Source of the DNA: Syntrophaceae bacterium UBA6078
GTDB lineage: Bacteria; Desulfobacterota; Syntrophia; Syntrophales; UBA2210
Direction: 5' to 3'
DNA: 64,000 bases
NCBI GenBank assembly: GCA_002428735.1
Contig: DIXO01000001.1
Coordinates: 61,174-125,173 of the forward strand
Each line of letters begins with the position of its first letter. The stretch's first letter is position 1. This document shows positions 1 through 8,570 of the stretch, piece after piece. The notes under the pieces were generated by a model. The model ran no database searches and was not told the origin of the DNA. It saw only the letters and a program-made list of their open reading frames with translations. Both the position numbers and the translations under genes were made by a program.

Positions 1-108
1 CGGCTTTACAAGAGACTTCTCAGGCTCGCTTCTTGTTATCTCCTCGAAGGTGAATCCTGTCTGGGCTCTTCTTCCCGGAGATGTCGGCTTGTATGTCTTG
101 AGTGCCAT
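1..108 (-). CDS. rplB: 50S ribosomal protein L2, N-terminal part only
   Basis: The 36 codons read MALKTYKPTSPGRRAQ and onward, the conserved N-terminus of ribosomal protein L2, which supports the peptidyl transferase centre and subunit association. The gene runs off the window at position 1, so most of it is missing. An AGAGGAAT element directly precedes the ATG. It follows rplW by 22 bases in S10-operon order. Confidence 0.95.
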   Translation of the reverse strand, partial: MALKTYKPTSPGRRAQTGFTFEEITRSEPEKSLVKP

Positions 109-130
109 ATTCCTCTACAATCCCTTCTGC

Positions 131-418
131 CTACACTCCCTCATGAACTTCGATTGAACCGCCCGGAGCGAGGGTAACCACGGCCTTTTTCCAGTTCCGT
201 CTCCTGCCGACAACCCTCCCCACTCTCTTCTTCTTGCCGGACACGTTTACGGTATGGACATTCAACACGGTAACTTTGAATATCTTTTCTACGGCATTGC
301 GGATATCTATCTTCGTCGCCCCTCGATCCACCTCGAAGAGATACTTGTTCTCTTCGTCTCTGGCAACCGTGCTTTTTTCCGTCACCACCGGCTTCTTTAT
401 GATGGAGTATATGTTCAT
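131..418 (-). CDS. rplW: 50S ribosomal protein L23
   Basis: This 95-residue protein has the L23 signature (VTEKST near residue 13, basic loop KKKRVGRVVGRRRNWKKAVV). L23 binds 23S rRNA at the exit of the peptide tunnel and is the docking site for trigger factor and SRP. The length is normal for bacteria. Its ATG overlaps the rplD stop by one base (TAATG), which indicates coupled translation in the S10 operon. Confidence 0.97.
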   Translation of the reverse strand: MNIYSIIKKPVVTEKSTVARDEENKYLFEVDRGATKIDIRNAVEKIFKVTVLNVHTVNVSGKKKRVGRVVGRRRNWKKAVVTLAPGGSIEVHEGV

Positions 419-1041
419 TATGACTGTAACGCCCCTTCTATCTTTTTCACGGAGGGCTCCAGAAGCACGAGGGTGTCATATCTCAGAAGATCAAACACGT
501 TGATGCCCTCTGATCGCATCATCTTCACAGACTTTATATTCCGGGAAGATTTTTCCAGCATGGTATTTTTCTCATCCAGAACAAAGAGGGTGGTGCCAAG
601 CGCAAACCGGTCCAGAACTTCCTGAAATCTCTTCGTCTTTATTTCATCCATCGGAAAATCTCTGAGGATGATGACCCTGTCTTCCTTGACTTTTAAACTC
701 AGGGCGGACTTCAGCGCGGCCCTTCGCACCTTCTTGGGAACCGCGTAGGAATAGTCCCGCGGATGCGGTCCGAACACAGTCCCTCCGCCTCGCCAGAGAG
801 GCGATCGGGATGTGCCGGCCCTCGCCCTTCCCGTTCCCTTCTGGCGCCATGGTTTCTTCCCTCCGCCGCTCACATCACTTCTGGTTTTGGTGGAAGCGGT
901 GCCCTGACGCCTGGACGCAAGCTGCATCCTCACTACCTCATACAGGATATGCTCATTCACTTCGGCGCCGAATACCTGGTCATTCAGATCAATCTCGGCC
1001 ACCTTGGTTTTTTCTATATCGTACACATTCAGAACCGGCAT
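418..1041 (-). CDS. rplD: 50S ribosomal protein L4
   Basis: The 207-residue product carries the L4 hallmarks: GGGKKPWRQKGTGRAR around residues 60-75 and the following RSPLWRGGGTVFGPHPRDY, which form the long loop reaching into the peptide exit tunnel. In enterobacteria L4 also represses its own S10 operon; no matching leader was recognised here, so that control is not claimed. It lies 14 bases after rplC and overlaps rplW. Confidence 0.97.
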   Translation of the reverse strand: MPVLNVYDIEKTKVAEIDLNDQVFGAEVNEHILYEVVRMQLASRRQGTASTKTRSDVSGGGKKPWRQKGTGRARAGTSRSPLWRGGGTVFGPHPRDYSYAVPKKVRRAALKSALSLKVKEDRVIILRDFPMDEIKTKRFQEVLDRFALGTTLFVLDEKNTMLEKSSRNIKSVKMMRSEGINVFDLLRYDTLVLLEPSVKKIEGALQS

Positions 1042-1055
1042 TTTTGCAATCTACC

Positions 1056-1685
1056 TTATATTTTAATAGAATCCTTGATCAAAACGATACCGTTTGTACT
1101 GCTGGGGACTGATCCCTTCACCAGAATGATGTTTTTCTCCGGTCTGATACTGACTACCATCAGGTTTTGAACGGTCTGACGGCGGTTACCCATATGTCCC
1201 GGCAGTCTTTTCCCTTTGAACACTCTGGACGGCCACGCGCTGGACCCGATCGAACCGGGAGCCCGGTGAAACATGGAACCATGGGTGGCCCTGCCGCCTT
1301 TGAATCCGTGCCTTTTGACCACACCCGCGAAACCCCGTCCCTTGGTGGTTCCAACCACGTCAATGTAGTCGCCAACCGTGAAGATATCTGCCGTGAGTTC
1401 CGCACCAACCTCGTAATTATTCGCAGATTCCAGTTTAAACTCCCTGAGAATTCTGAAACAGCCCTTATCGGCTTTTTCAAAATGCCCCCTCAGGGGTTTA
1501 GTGACGGTCTTCTCTTTTACCCGATCGAATCCGAGCTGGATGGCATCATAGCCATCGATATCCGCGGTCTTCTTCTGTATGACAACACAGGGCCCCGCCT
1601 CGATAGCGGTAACGGGGATCACAGAACCGTCGTCCCAGAACATCTGGGTCATGCCCAGCTTTTTTCCTATCAGTCCTTTTTTCAT
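1056..1685 (-). CDS. rplC: 50S ribosomal protein L3
   Basis: This is a 209-residue L3 protein. KKGLIGKKLGMTQ at the N-terminus and the loop GGRATHGSMFHRAPGSIGSS (about residues 130-150) are the family signatures; that loop contacts the peptidyl transferase centre and contains the glutamine/histidine stretch methylated in some species. A GTG three bases upstream could also start it, but the ATG fits known L3 N-termini better. Second gene of the S10 operon, after rpsJ. Confidence 0.96.
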   Translation of the reverse strand: MKKGLIGKKLGMTQMFWDDGSVIPVTAIEAGPCVVIQKKTADIDGYDAIQLGFDRVKEKTVTKPLRGHFEKADKGCFRILREFKLESANNYEVGAELTADIFTVGDYIDVVGTTKGRGFAGVVKRHGFKGGRATHGSMFHRAPGSIGSSAWPSRVFKGKRLPGHMGNRRQTVQNLMVVSIRPEKNIILVKGSVPSSTNGIVLIKDSIKI

Positions 1686-1769
1686 CACACCTACGGCTTT
1701 CCATCCATCATTCTGACAAAAAAGGAGGAGATGAAACCTGAGCGATCATCTCCTCACTCTCGGTCAAAC

Positions 1770-2078
1770 CTATAATTTTATCTCTACATCGACACCGGCG
1801 GAGAGATCAAGTTTCATCAATGTATCGACGGTAGACTGCGTCGGCTCAACAATATCGATAAGTCTTTTGTGCGTCCGTATCTCAAACTGCTCTCTGGATT
1901 TCTTATCCACGTTGGGAGATCTGTTCACGCAATATTTATTGATCACCGTCGGAAGAGGAATCGGACCCGCGACTCGCGCGCCGGTCCTCTTCGCAGCTTC
2001 AACGATATCCTGTGCCGACCTGTCAAGGAGCTTATAATCGTAAGCCTTGAGACGAATCCGTATCTTCTGATTTTCCAT
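1770..2078 (-). CDS. rpsJ: 30S ribosomal protein S10
   Basis: The 102-residue protein matches S10 throughout (IRIRLKAYDYKLLDRSA; GPIPLPTVINKYCVNRSPNVDKKSREQFEIR). S10 sits in the 30S head and is also NusE, the partner of NusB and NusG in antitermination. It lies 23 bases after tuf with no visible terminator between, so the str and S10 operons appear fused here. Confidence 0.97.
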   Translation of the reverse strand: MENQKIRIRLKAYDYKLLDRSAQDIVEAAKRTGARVAGPIPLPTVINKYCVNRSPNVDKKSREQFEIRTHKRLIDIVEPTQSTVDTLMKLDLSAGVDVEIKL

Positions 2079-2101
2079 TGAACCCTTTACCCGTCAAGGA
2101 A

Positions 2102-3295
2102 CTATTCTATAATTTCGCTGACGACGCCTGCCCCGACAGTTCTGCCTCCCTCACGGATGGCGAATCTCAGCCTCTCTTCCATGGCGATAGGGGTTATCAG
2201 TTCCGCCACCATCTCCACATTATCACCGGGCATCACCATCTCTACCCCTTCGGGAAGGGTGGCGACCCCTGTCACGTCCGTTGTCCTGAAATAGAACTGC
2301 GGGCGATATCCGTTGAAGAAGGGGGTATGTCTTCCACCCTCTTCCTTCGTGAGGACGTATACTTGGGCCTTGAATCTTGTATGGGGGGTAATGGAACCGG
2401 GTTTCGCCACAACCTGACCCCGCTCGACGTCTTCACGCTTTGTTCCCCTCAAAAGAACGCCGATATCATCCCCTGCCCTTCCCTCATCAAGGGTCTTGCG
2501 GAACATCTCAACGCCGGTGCACACGGTTTTGAAGGTCGGCCGGATCCCCACGATCTCCACCTCGTCGCCCGTCTTGACGATCCCTCTGTCAACCCGTCCG
2601 GTTACCACGGTCCCGCGCCCGGAGATGGTAAAGACATCGCCAACCGGCATCAGGAAGGGTTTTTCGAGGTCCCGAACAGGCTCCGGGATATACGAATCAA
2701 CGGCGTCCATGAGCTCCCAGATGCACTTCGCATCTTCAGAATTCGGATCATCACTCTCCAGCGCCTTCAGAGCCGAACCCCTGACAATCGGGAGATCATC
2801 ACCGGGAAACTCGTAAGCCGTCAGCAGTTCTCTGAGCTCCAGCTCGACCAGGTCAAGAAGTTCCGGGTCATCAACCAGGTCAACCTTGTTCAGGAAGACC
2901 ACAACATACGGCACCTGCACCTGGCGGGCGAGAAGTATGTGCTCTCTCGTCTGCGGCATGGGGCCGTCCGAGGCGGCAACCACGAGGATGGCTCCATCCA
3001 TGTGGGCGGCACCCGATATCATATTCTTGATATAGTCGGCATGGCCGGGGCAATCGACATGGGCATAGTGCCTCTTGTCGGTCTGGTATTCGACGTGCGC
3101 GATATTTATGGTAACACCCCGTTCCTTTTCCTCGGGGGCGCTATCAATCGAATCAAAGGGCATGAATTCGGCCAGACCCTTGGAGGCCAGGTGTTTCGTT
3201 ATAGCTGCAGTCAATGTGGTCTTCCCGTGATCCACATGCCCGATTGTTCCGACATTTAAATGCGGCTTAGTCCTTTCAAATTTCTTCTTTGCCAT
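2102..3295 (-). CDS. tuf: Elongation factor Tu
   Basis: This 397-residue GTPase delivers aminoacyl-tRNA to the ribosome. G-motifs are intact: GHVDHGKTTL (P-loop), DCPGHADYIKNM (G3), NKVD (G4). The ATG of MAKKKFERTK is chosen because GGAGG lies about 8 bases upstream; an ATG two codons earlier is only 2 bases from it. The gene usually preceding tuf, fusA, is missing: only 138 bases separate rpsG from tuf. This is the only tuf copy in the window; the second copy often placed beside the tRNA genes before secE is not there. Confidence 0.98.
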   Translation of the reverse strand: MAKKKFERTKPHLNVGTIGHVDHGKTTLTAAITKHLASKGLAEFMPFDSIDSAPEEKERGVTINIAHVEYQTDKRHYAHVDCPGHADYIKNMISGAAHMDGAILVVAASDGPMPQTREHILLARQVQVPYVVVFLNKVDLVDDPELLDLVELELRELLTAYEFPGDDLPIVRGSALKALESDDPNSEDAKCIWELMDAVDSYIPEPVRDLEKPFLMPVGDVFTISGRGTVVTGRVDRGIVKTGDEVEIVGIRPTFKTVCTGVEMFRKTLDEGRAGDDIGVLLRGTKREDVERGQVVAKPGSITPHTRFKAQVYVLTKEEGGRHTPFFNGYRPQFYFRTTDVTGVATLPEGVEMVMPGDNVEMVAELITPIAMEERLRFAIREGGRTVGAGVVSEIIE

Positions 3296-3433
3296 AACCA
3301 TTACCTCCCTTATTTAAAAATGGTCACCTGATTTTTTACCAACCAGCGTTCTCGTCAACTCCCATGCGACATCCCGTTTCAGCGTACCCTCAACAGAAAT
3401 CACACTTCGAAGGCAGCTTCTGAAACCAACCCC

Positions 3434-3904
3434 TCAAAATCTATAGTGGGCAAAGGCCTTGTTGGCTTCGGCCATCTTATGAGTGTCTTCCCTCTTCTTC
3501 ACAGAGGCCCCTCTCCCCGAAGCCGCATCCATCAATTCGGCCGCCAACTTCTCCTTCATGCTTTTGCCGACCCGGGACTGGGCGTTCCCGATGAGCCACC
3601 TGATCGCAAGGGCCGTTCTTCTCCCCGGCGCGACCTCTGTGGGAACCTGATAGGTAGCGCCACCAATCCGCCTTGATTTAACCTCGAGAACAGGCCTCAC
3701 GTTGTCCATCGCCTTTTCAAATACTTCGAGGGGCGATCCTTTCGTCTTATCCTCTACAATGTCAAAAGCGCCATAGAGTATGGACTCGGCAACGCTCTTT
3801 TTTCCTCTTTTCAGCAGATTGTTGACAAACCGCGCCACAAGGGGGCTGTTGTACTTGGGATCTGCCAGTATCTTTCTCTTTGCAATTTCTCTTCTGCGCG
3901 GCAT
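3434..3904 (-). CDS. rpsG: 30S ribosomal protein S7
   Basis: The 156-residue product is S7 (MPRRREIAKRKILADPKYNS; GGATYQVPTEVAPGRRTALAIRWL; C-terminal MAEANKAFAHYRF). It nucleates assembly of the 30S head on the 3' domain of 16S rRNA and lines the E site. It starts 14 bases after rpsL. The following gene is tuf and not fusA, an unusual arrangement for this operon. Confidence 0.97.
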   Translation of the reverse strand: MPRRREIAKRKILADPKYNSPLVARFVNNLLKRGKKSVAESILYGAFDIVEDKTKGSPLEVFEKAMDNVRPVLEVKSRRIGGATYQVPTEVAPGRRTALAIRWLIGNAQSRVGKSMKEKLAAELMDAASGRGASVKKREDTHKMAEANKAFAHYRF

Positions 3905-3918
3905 ATCGCTATTCCTGT

Positions 3919-4290
3919 CTACTTCGGTCTTTTGGAGCCGTATTTCGACCGTCCCTGTTTCCTGTCCTGTACCCCCACCGCATCGAGTGATCCCCGCACG
4001 ATATGATAGCGGACTCCGGGAAGATCCTTGACCCTTCCCCCCCGCACAAGGACAACCGAGTGCTCCTGGAGATTATGTCCCACTCCCGGTATGTATGATG
4101 TAACCTCATACCCACTGGTAAGGCGAACCCTGGCAACCTTCCTCAAGGCGGAATTCGGCTTCTTGGGGGTCGTCGTATAGACCCTCACACAGACCCCTCT
4201 CCGTTGAGGACAACTGGCAAGGGCAGGAGCTGAGGTCTTCTTTTCCATCTTTGATCTGCCCTTTCGTATCAACTGGTTTATCGTAGGCAT
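3919..4290 (-). CDS. rpsL: 30S ribosomal protein S12
   Basis: The 123-residue product is S12, the decoding-centre protein. It has MPTINQLIRKGR, TPKKPNSALRKVARVRL and GGRVKDLPGVRYHIVRG; the lysines whose substitution gives streptomycin resistance (in PKKPNS and RVKDLPG) are wild type. It follows rpoC by 75 bases and opens the str-operon part of the superoperon. Confidence 0.97.
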   Translation of the reverse strand: MPTINQLIRKGRSKMEKKTSAPALASCPQRRGVCVRVYTTTPKKPNSALRKVARVRLTSGYEVTSYIPGVGHNLQEHSVVLVRGGRVKDLPGVRYHIVRGSLDAVGVQDRKQGRSKYGSKRPK

Positions 4291-4365
4291 CCTTCCTCCA
4301 CAATCCCTCCCGCTCTCTCTTACACAAAACGCCGCATCTTCCCCGCAGCAAAGTAGCGACTTGTA

Positions 4366-7300
4366 TCAATTCACGACTTGACTGTCAAGGGTTTTCTCCA
4401 TCTTCTCGTCAATTATTTCCTGATTTTCGGGGATCAGTTTTTCGGTTTCGACAGCGATCCCCAGCTTTTTATACAGGGGAAGCCCCGTACCGGCGGGAAC
4501 CAGCCGTCCCATAATGACATTTTCCTTGAGACCGCGCAGGCAATCCACCTTTCCGGACAGCGCGGCTTCAGTAAGCACGCGGGTTGTCTCCTGGAAGGAC
4601 GCCGCGGATATAAAGCTGTCCGTGTGAAGCGACGCCTTGGTGATCCCCATGAGCACGGGGACAGCAATGGCCGGCTTTCCTCCCCGTTTCATTGCTTCCT
4701 CATTTTCCTCTTCAAAGGTGTTTTTATCAACCTGCTCATCCGCAAGGAACGAAGTGTCGCCGGAATCGGTGACCCGCACCTTTCGGAGCATCTGACGCAC
4801 GATAATCTCTATATGCTTGTCATTGATCTTGACCCCCTGCAGGCGGTATACCTCCTGCACCTGATCGACCAGATACCGCGCCAGTTCTTTCTCGCCTTTG
4901 ATCGTCAGGATATCATGGGGGTTGCTCGATCCATCCATCAGGGCCTGGCCCGCTACCACCCTGTCGCCCTCCTGAACGCTGATATAGCGCCCTCTGGCAA
5001 TCAGATATTCCTTGGAATCTCCCACCTCGGGAGTCACGACAATCTTTCTCTTCCCTTTGGCGTCTTCTCCGTAGGATATTTCGCCGTCTATCTCGGCTAT
5101 CACGGCAAACTCCTTCGGCTTTCGCGCCTCAAAGAGCTCCGCCACACGGGGCAGACCTCCGGTGATGTCCTTTGTTTTCGTCGTCTCCCGGGGAATTCGC
5201 GCTATGATATCCCCCGCTCTGACGACATCGCCCTCGGAAGCACTGATATTAGCCCCCACGGGCAAGAGATGTCGTGCAATTCCATGGGTTCCCGGGATCC
5301 GGGCCGTCTTTCCGTCTTTGTCCTTGATCGAGATCCGGGGCCGCAGATCGGCTGCCCGGTATTCGACAATAACCTTTCTTGAAAGACCGGTAACCTCGTC
5401 AACCTGTTCCTGCATGGTCTTTCCTTCGATAATATCTCCGAACTTTACCGTACCGTCAACTTCGGAAAGAATCGGAATCGAATAGGGATCCCACTGGGCA
5501 ATCAGGGCTCCCGCCTTGACCTCCTCCCCCTCAGGCACCCGCAGGTATGCCCCATAGGGAACCGTGTATTTGCCGCGGTTTCTCCCTTCCTGATCCAGGA
5601 CATGAACCTCGCCGCTTCTGCTCATCACGACGGCTCCGCCGTCTCTCCCGGCAGCCAGATTGAGGTTTACGAACTTGAGTATACCGTCATGCCGCGCTTC
5701 CAGAGTGGAGTGCTCCTCAAATTTGGCTGTACCGCCGATATGGAATGTTCTCATGGTCAGCTGAGTTCCCGGTTCGCCGATGGACTGCGCCGCAATGATG
5801 CCGACGGCCTCACCGATGTTGACCAGATGACCATGCGCCAGGTCCCGTCCATAGCACAGAGCGCACACGCCATGTTTTGATTTGCAGGTAAGGGCCGATC
5901 GGATGAGAACCTTGCTCAGCCCGGCCTTGTCGATCTTCTCCGCAAGCGCCTCGTCGATCTCCTGATTTGCCTTCACCAGGATCTCCCCGGTAAAGGGATC
6001 CTCAATATCCTCCAAGGCCACTCTTCCCAGGACACGCTCACCCGCCGTTTCTATGATTTCCCCCCCTTCGACCAGGGCGGACACATAGATTCCGTCAAGG
6101 GTGCCGCAATCCATCTCCATAATGACGCTGTCCTGAGCCACATCGACCAGTCTCCTGGTCAGATATCCGGAATTTGCCGTCTTGAGGGCGGTGTCGGCGA
6201 GGCCCTTCCGCGCGCCGTGCGTAGAGATAAAATACTCGAGAACGGTCAAGCCTTCCCTGAAATTGGCGGTGATGGGCGTCTCAATAATCTCCCCCGAAGG
6301 CTTTGCCATGAGTCCCCTCATGCCGGCGAGCTGCCGTGTCTGGGCGGCGCTGCCCCTGGCTCCTGAATCGGCCATCATGTAGATCGAGTTGAAGCTCTCA
6401 ACCTGTACCTTCTGTCCGTCGGGACCATCCAGTTCCTCTGTTCCGATATTACGCAGCATGTCGTTGGCCACCTTTTCCGTGGCATGCGCCCAGATATCGA
6501 TGACCTTGTTATACCGCTCACCGTCGGTGATCAGGCCGTCCATATACTGCTTCTGTATGTCGATAACATCCTTCTGAGCTCTGCCGACGGTGTCGTCCTT
6601 GCTCTCCGGAATGGCGAGGTCACCGATGGCTATCGACAGGCCTGAGAGGGTGGCATACTTGTAGCCGAGATCCTTCAGCCGGTCGGCAAGGATGACCGTT
6701 GTCTTTGCCCCGGTCGTGCGGTAGCAGTAATCGATCAGGTTGGCTATTTCCTTCTTGTTAATCACCTTGTTGATAAAGGCGAAGGGTATGACATCGGGGA
6801 TAATCTCATACAGGAGTATCCTGCCGACGGTCGTGTCAACCAGTCCGCCATCCATGCGAACCTGTATTCGCGCGTGGAGGTCAACCGCCCCTGCGTCATA
6901 GGCGCTCCTCACCTCATCGGGCTGGGAGAAGATCATTCCCTCTCCCTTGACGAATTCGCGCGATCGGGTCATGTAATATATGCCGAGAACCATGTCCTGG
7001 CTGGGCACGATAATGGGTTTCCCGTTTGCCGGTGAGAGAATGTTATTGGTAGACATCATGAGGCATCGCGCCTCGACCTGCGCCTCAACCGACAGAGGCA
7101 CATGAACCGCCATCTGATCACCGTCAAAGTCCGCATTGAATGCCGCGCACACCAGGGGATGGAGCTGCAGCGCCTTCCCTTCGATAAGGACGGGTTCGAA
7201 GGCCTGAATACCGAGCCGATGGAGGGTCGGAGCCCGGTTCAGCATGACGGGGTATTCACGGACAACCTCGTCCAGGGCGTCCCATACCTCCGGGCCCTCT

Positions 7301-8511
7301 TTCTCAACCATCTTCTTCGCGCTCTTGACGGTCGTCACGTATCCCTTTTCCTCAAGCCGGTTGTAGATAAACGGTTTGAACAGCTCCAGGGCCATCTTCT
7401 TGGGAAGTCCGCACTGGTGCAGCCTGAGATCGGGTCCCACCGTGATCACGGACCGTCCGGAATAGTCGACCCTCTTGCCGAGGAGATTCTGCCTGAACCG
7501 CCCCTGCTTTCCCTTGAGCATGTCGGACAGAGATTTCAGGGGGCGCTTGTTCGAACCGGTGACCGCACGGCCGCGCCTCCCGTTGTCGAAGAGGCAGTCC
7601 ACCGCTTCCTGGAGCATCCGCTTCTCATTCCGTATGATGATCTCGGGGGCATTGAGCTCCAGAAGACGTTTCAAACGGTTGTTCCGGTTGATGACCCGCC
7701 GGTAGAGATCATTGAGATCTGAGGTGGCGAAACGCCCGCCATCCAAGGGAACCAGCGGCCTCAGGTCAGGGGGGATAACCGGGAGCACCGTCAGGATCAT
7801 CCATTCCGGCCTGTTTCCCGATTTTCTCAGCGTTTCGACAACTTTCAGTCGTTTCGCGACCTTCGTCTTCTTCGTAACCGACGTTGACTCCCCGAGTTCG
7901 ACCCGGAGTTCGCTGTCCAGTTCGTCGAGTTTGATTTCTTCCAGAAGCTTTCTGACGGCTTCGGCGCCTATACCCGCTTCAAAGGCGTTCTCTCCGTATT
8001 CATCCAGCAGTTCCAGATACCGGTCTTCGGAAAGAAGCTCCTTTTTCTGCAGAGGGGTATTTTTCGGGTCGACGACGATCCACGACTCAAAATATAACAC
8101 CCTCTCCAACTCCTTCAGGGTCAGGTCCAGGACATTCCCGATCCTGCTGGGAAGGCTCTTGAGAAACCAGATATGCGCTACCGGCGATGCCAGGATGATA
8201 TGCCCCATCCTCTCCCTGCGGACCTTTGACTGAATGACTTCAACCCCGCATTTTTCGCACACCATTCCCCGGTGTTTCATTCTCTTGTACCGGCCGCAGA
8301 GGCATTCATAATCCTTGACCGGCCCGAAGATCTTCGCACAGAACAGGCCGTCCCTCTCAGGCTTGAATGTCCGGTAATTGATCGTCTCTGACTTTTTGAC
8401 CTCGCCGCGAGACCACGAGATTATCGTTTCCGGCGAGGCCAGCGACACCTTAATGGCGTTGAACCGCACCGGATCCTTCGGCTTCTCGAAAAAACCATAA
8501 ATATCTTCCAC
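4366..8511 (-). CDS. rpoC: DNA-directed RNA polymerase subunit beta'
   Basis: This 1381-residue subunit contains the catalytic magnesium loop NADFDGDQMAVH near residue 460, the N-terminal zinc-binding cysteines (CLCGRYKR ... CEKCGVEV, about residues 70-90) and the second zinc site near residue 890 (CKSKHGVCALCYGRD). The start is a GTG (GTG GAA GAT) with GGGAG about 8 bases upstream. Length is normal for a proteobacterial beta'. It follows rpoB by 59 bases, in the same transcript. Confidence 0.98.
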   Translation of the reverse strand: MEDIYGFFEKPKDPVRFNAIKVSLASPETIISWSRGEVKKSETINYRTFKPERDGLFCAKIFGPVKDYECLCGRYKRMKHRGMVCEKCGVEVIQSKVRRERMGHIILASPVAHIWFLKSLPSRIGNVLDLTLKELERVLYFESWIVVDPKNTPLQKKELLSEDRYLELLDEYGENAFEAGIGAEAVRKLLEEIKLDELDSELRVELGESTSVTKKTKVAKRLKVVETLRKSGNRPEWMILTVLPVIPPDLRPLVPLDGGRFATSDLNDLYRRVINRNNRLKRLLELNAPEIIIRNEKRMLQEAVDCLFDNGRRGRAVTGSNKRPLKSLSDMLKGKQGRFRQNLLGKRVDYSGRSVITVGPDLRLHQCGLPKKMALELFKPFIYNRLEEKGYVTTVKSAKKMVEKEGPEVWDALDEVVREYPVMLNRAPTLHRLGIQAFEPVLIEGKALQLHPLVCAAFNADFDGDQMAVHVPLSVEAQVEARCLMMSTNNILSPANGKPIIVPSQDMVLGIYYMTRSREFVKGEGMIFSQPDEVRSAYDAGAVDLHARIQVRMDGGLVDTTVGRILLYEIIPDVIPFAFINKVINKKEIANLIDYCYRTTGAKTTVILADRLKDLGYKYATLSGLSIAIGDLAIPESKDDTVGRAQKDVIDIQKQYMDGLITDGERYNKVIDIWAHATEKVANDMLRNIGTEELDGPDGQKVQVESFNSIYMMADSGARGSAAQTRQLAGMRGLMAKPSGEIIETPITANFREGLTVLEYFISTHGARKGLADTALKTANSGYLTRRLVDVAQDSVIMEMDCGTLDGIYVSALVEGGEIIETAGERVLGRVALEDIEDPFTGEILVKANQEIDEALAEKIDKAGLSKVLIRSALTCKSKHGVCALCYGRDLAHGHLVNIGEAVGIIAAQSIGEPGTQLTMRTFHIGGTAKFEEHSTLEARHDGILKFVNLNLAAGRDGGAVVMSRSGEVHVLDQEGRNRGKYTVPYGAYLRVPEGEEVKAGALIAQWDPYSIPILSEVDGTVKFGDIIEGKTMQEQVDEVTGLSRKVIVEYRAADLRPRISIKDKDGKTARIPGTHGIARHLLPVGANISASEGDVVRAGDIIARIPRETTKTKDITGGLPRVAELFEARKPKEFAVIAEIDGEISYGEDAKGKRKIVVTPEVGDSKEYLIARGRYISVQEGDRVVAGQALMDGSSNPHDILTIKGEKELARYLVDQVQEVYRLQGVKINDKHIEIIVRQMLRKVRVTDSGDTSFLADEQVDKNTFEEENEEAMKRGGKPAIAVPVLMGITKASLHTDSFISAASFQETTRVLTEAALSGKVDCLRGLKENVIMGRLVPAGTGLPLYKKLGIAVETEKLIPENQEIIDEKMEKTLDSQVVN

Positions 8512-8570
8512 TCGATACCACTCCCTTTGTTTTCTAACAGTTTGTGCGGAGGATCAGGGCATGCAGACCC

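Noticed and set aside
2078..3259. 393-codon plus-strand frame over tuf
   Set aside because: Antisense shadow of EF-Tu; no ribosome binding site or family resemblance.
3296..3433. fusA remnant between rpsG and tuf
   Set aside because: Reading the minus strand gives only short frames with stops and no EF-G motif.
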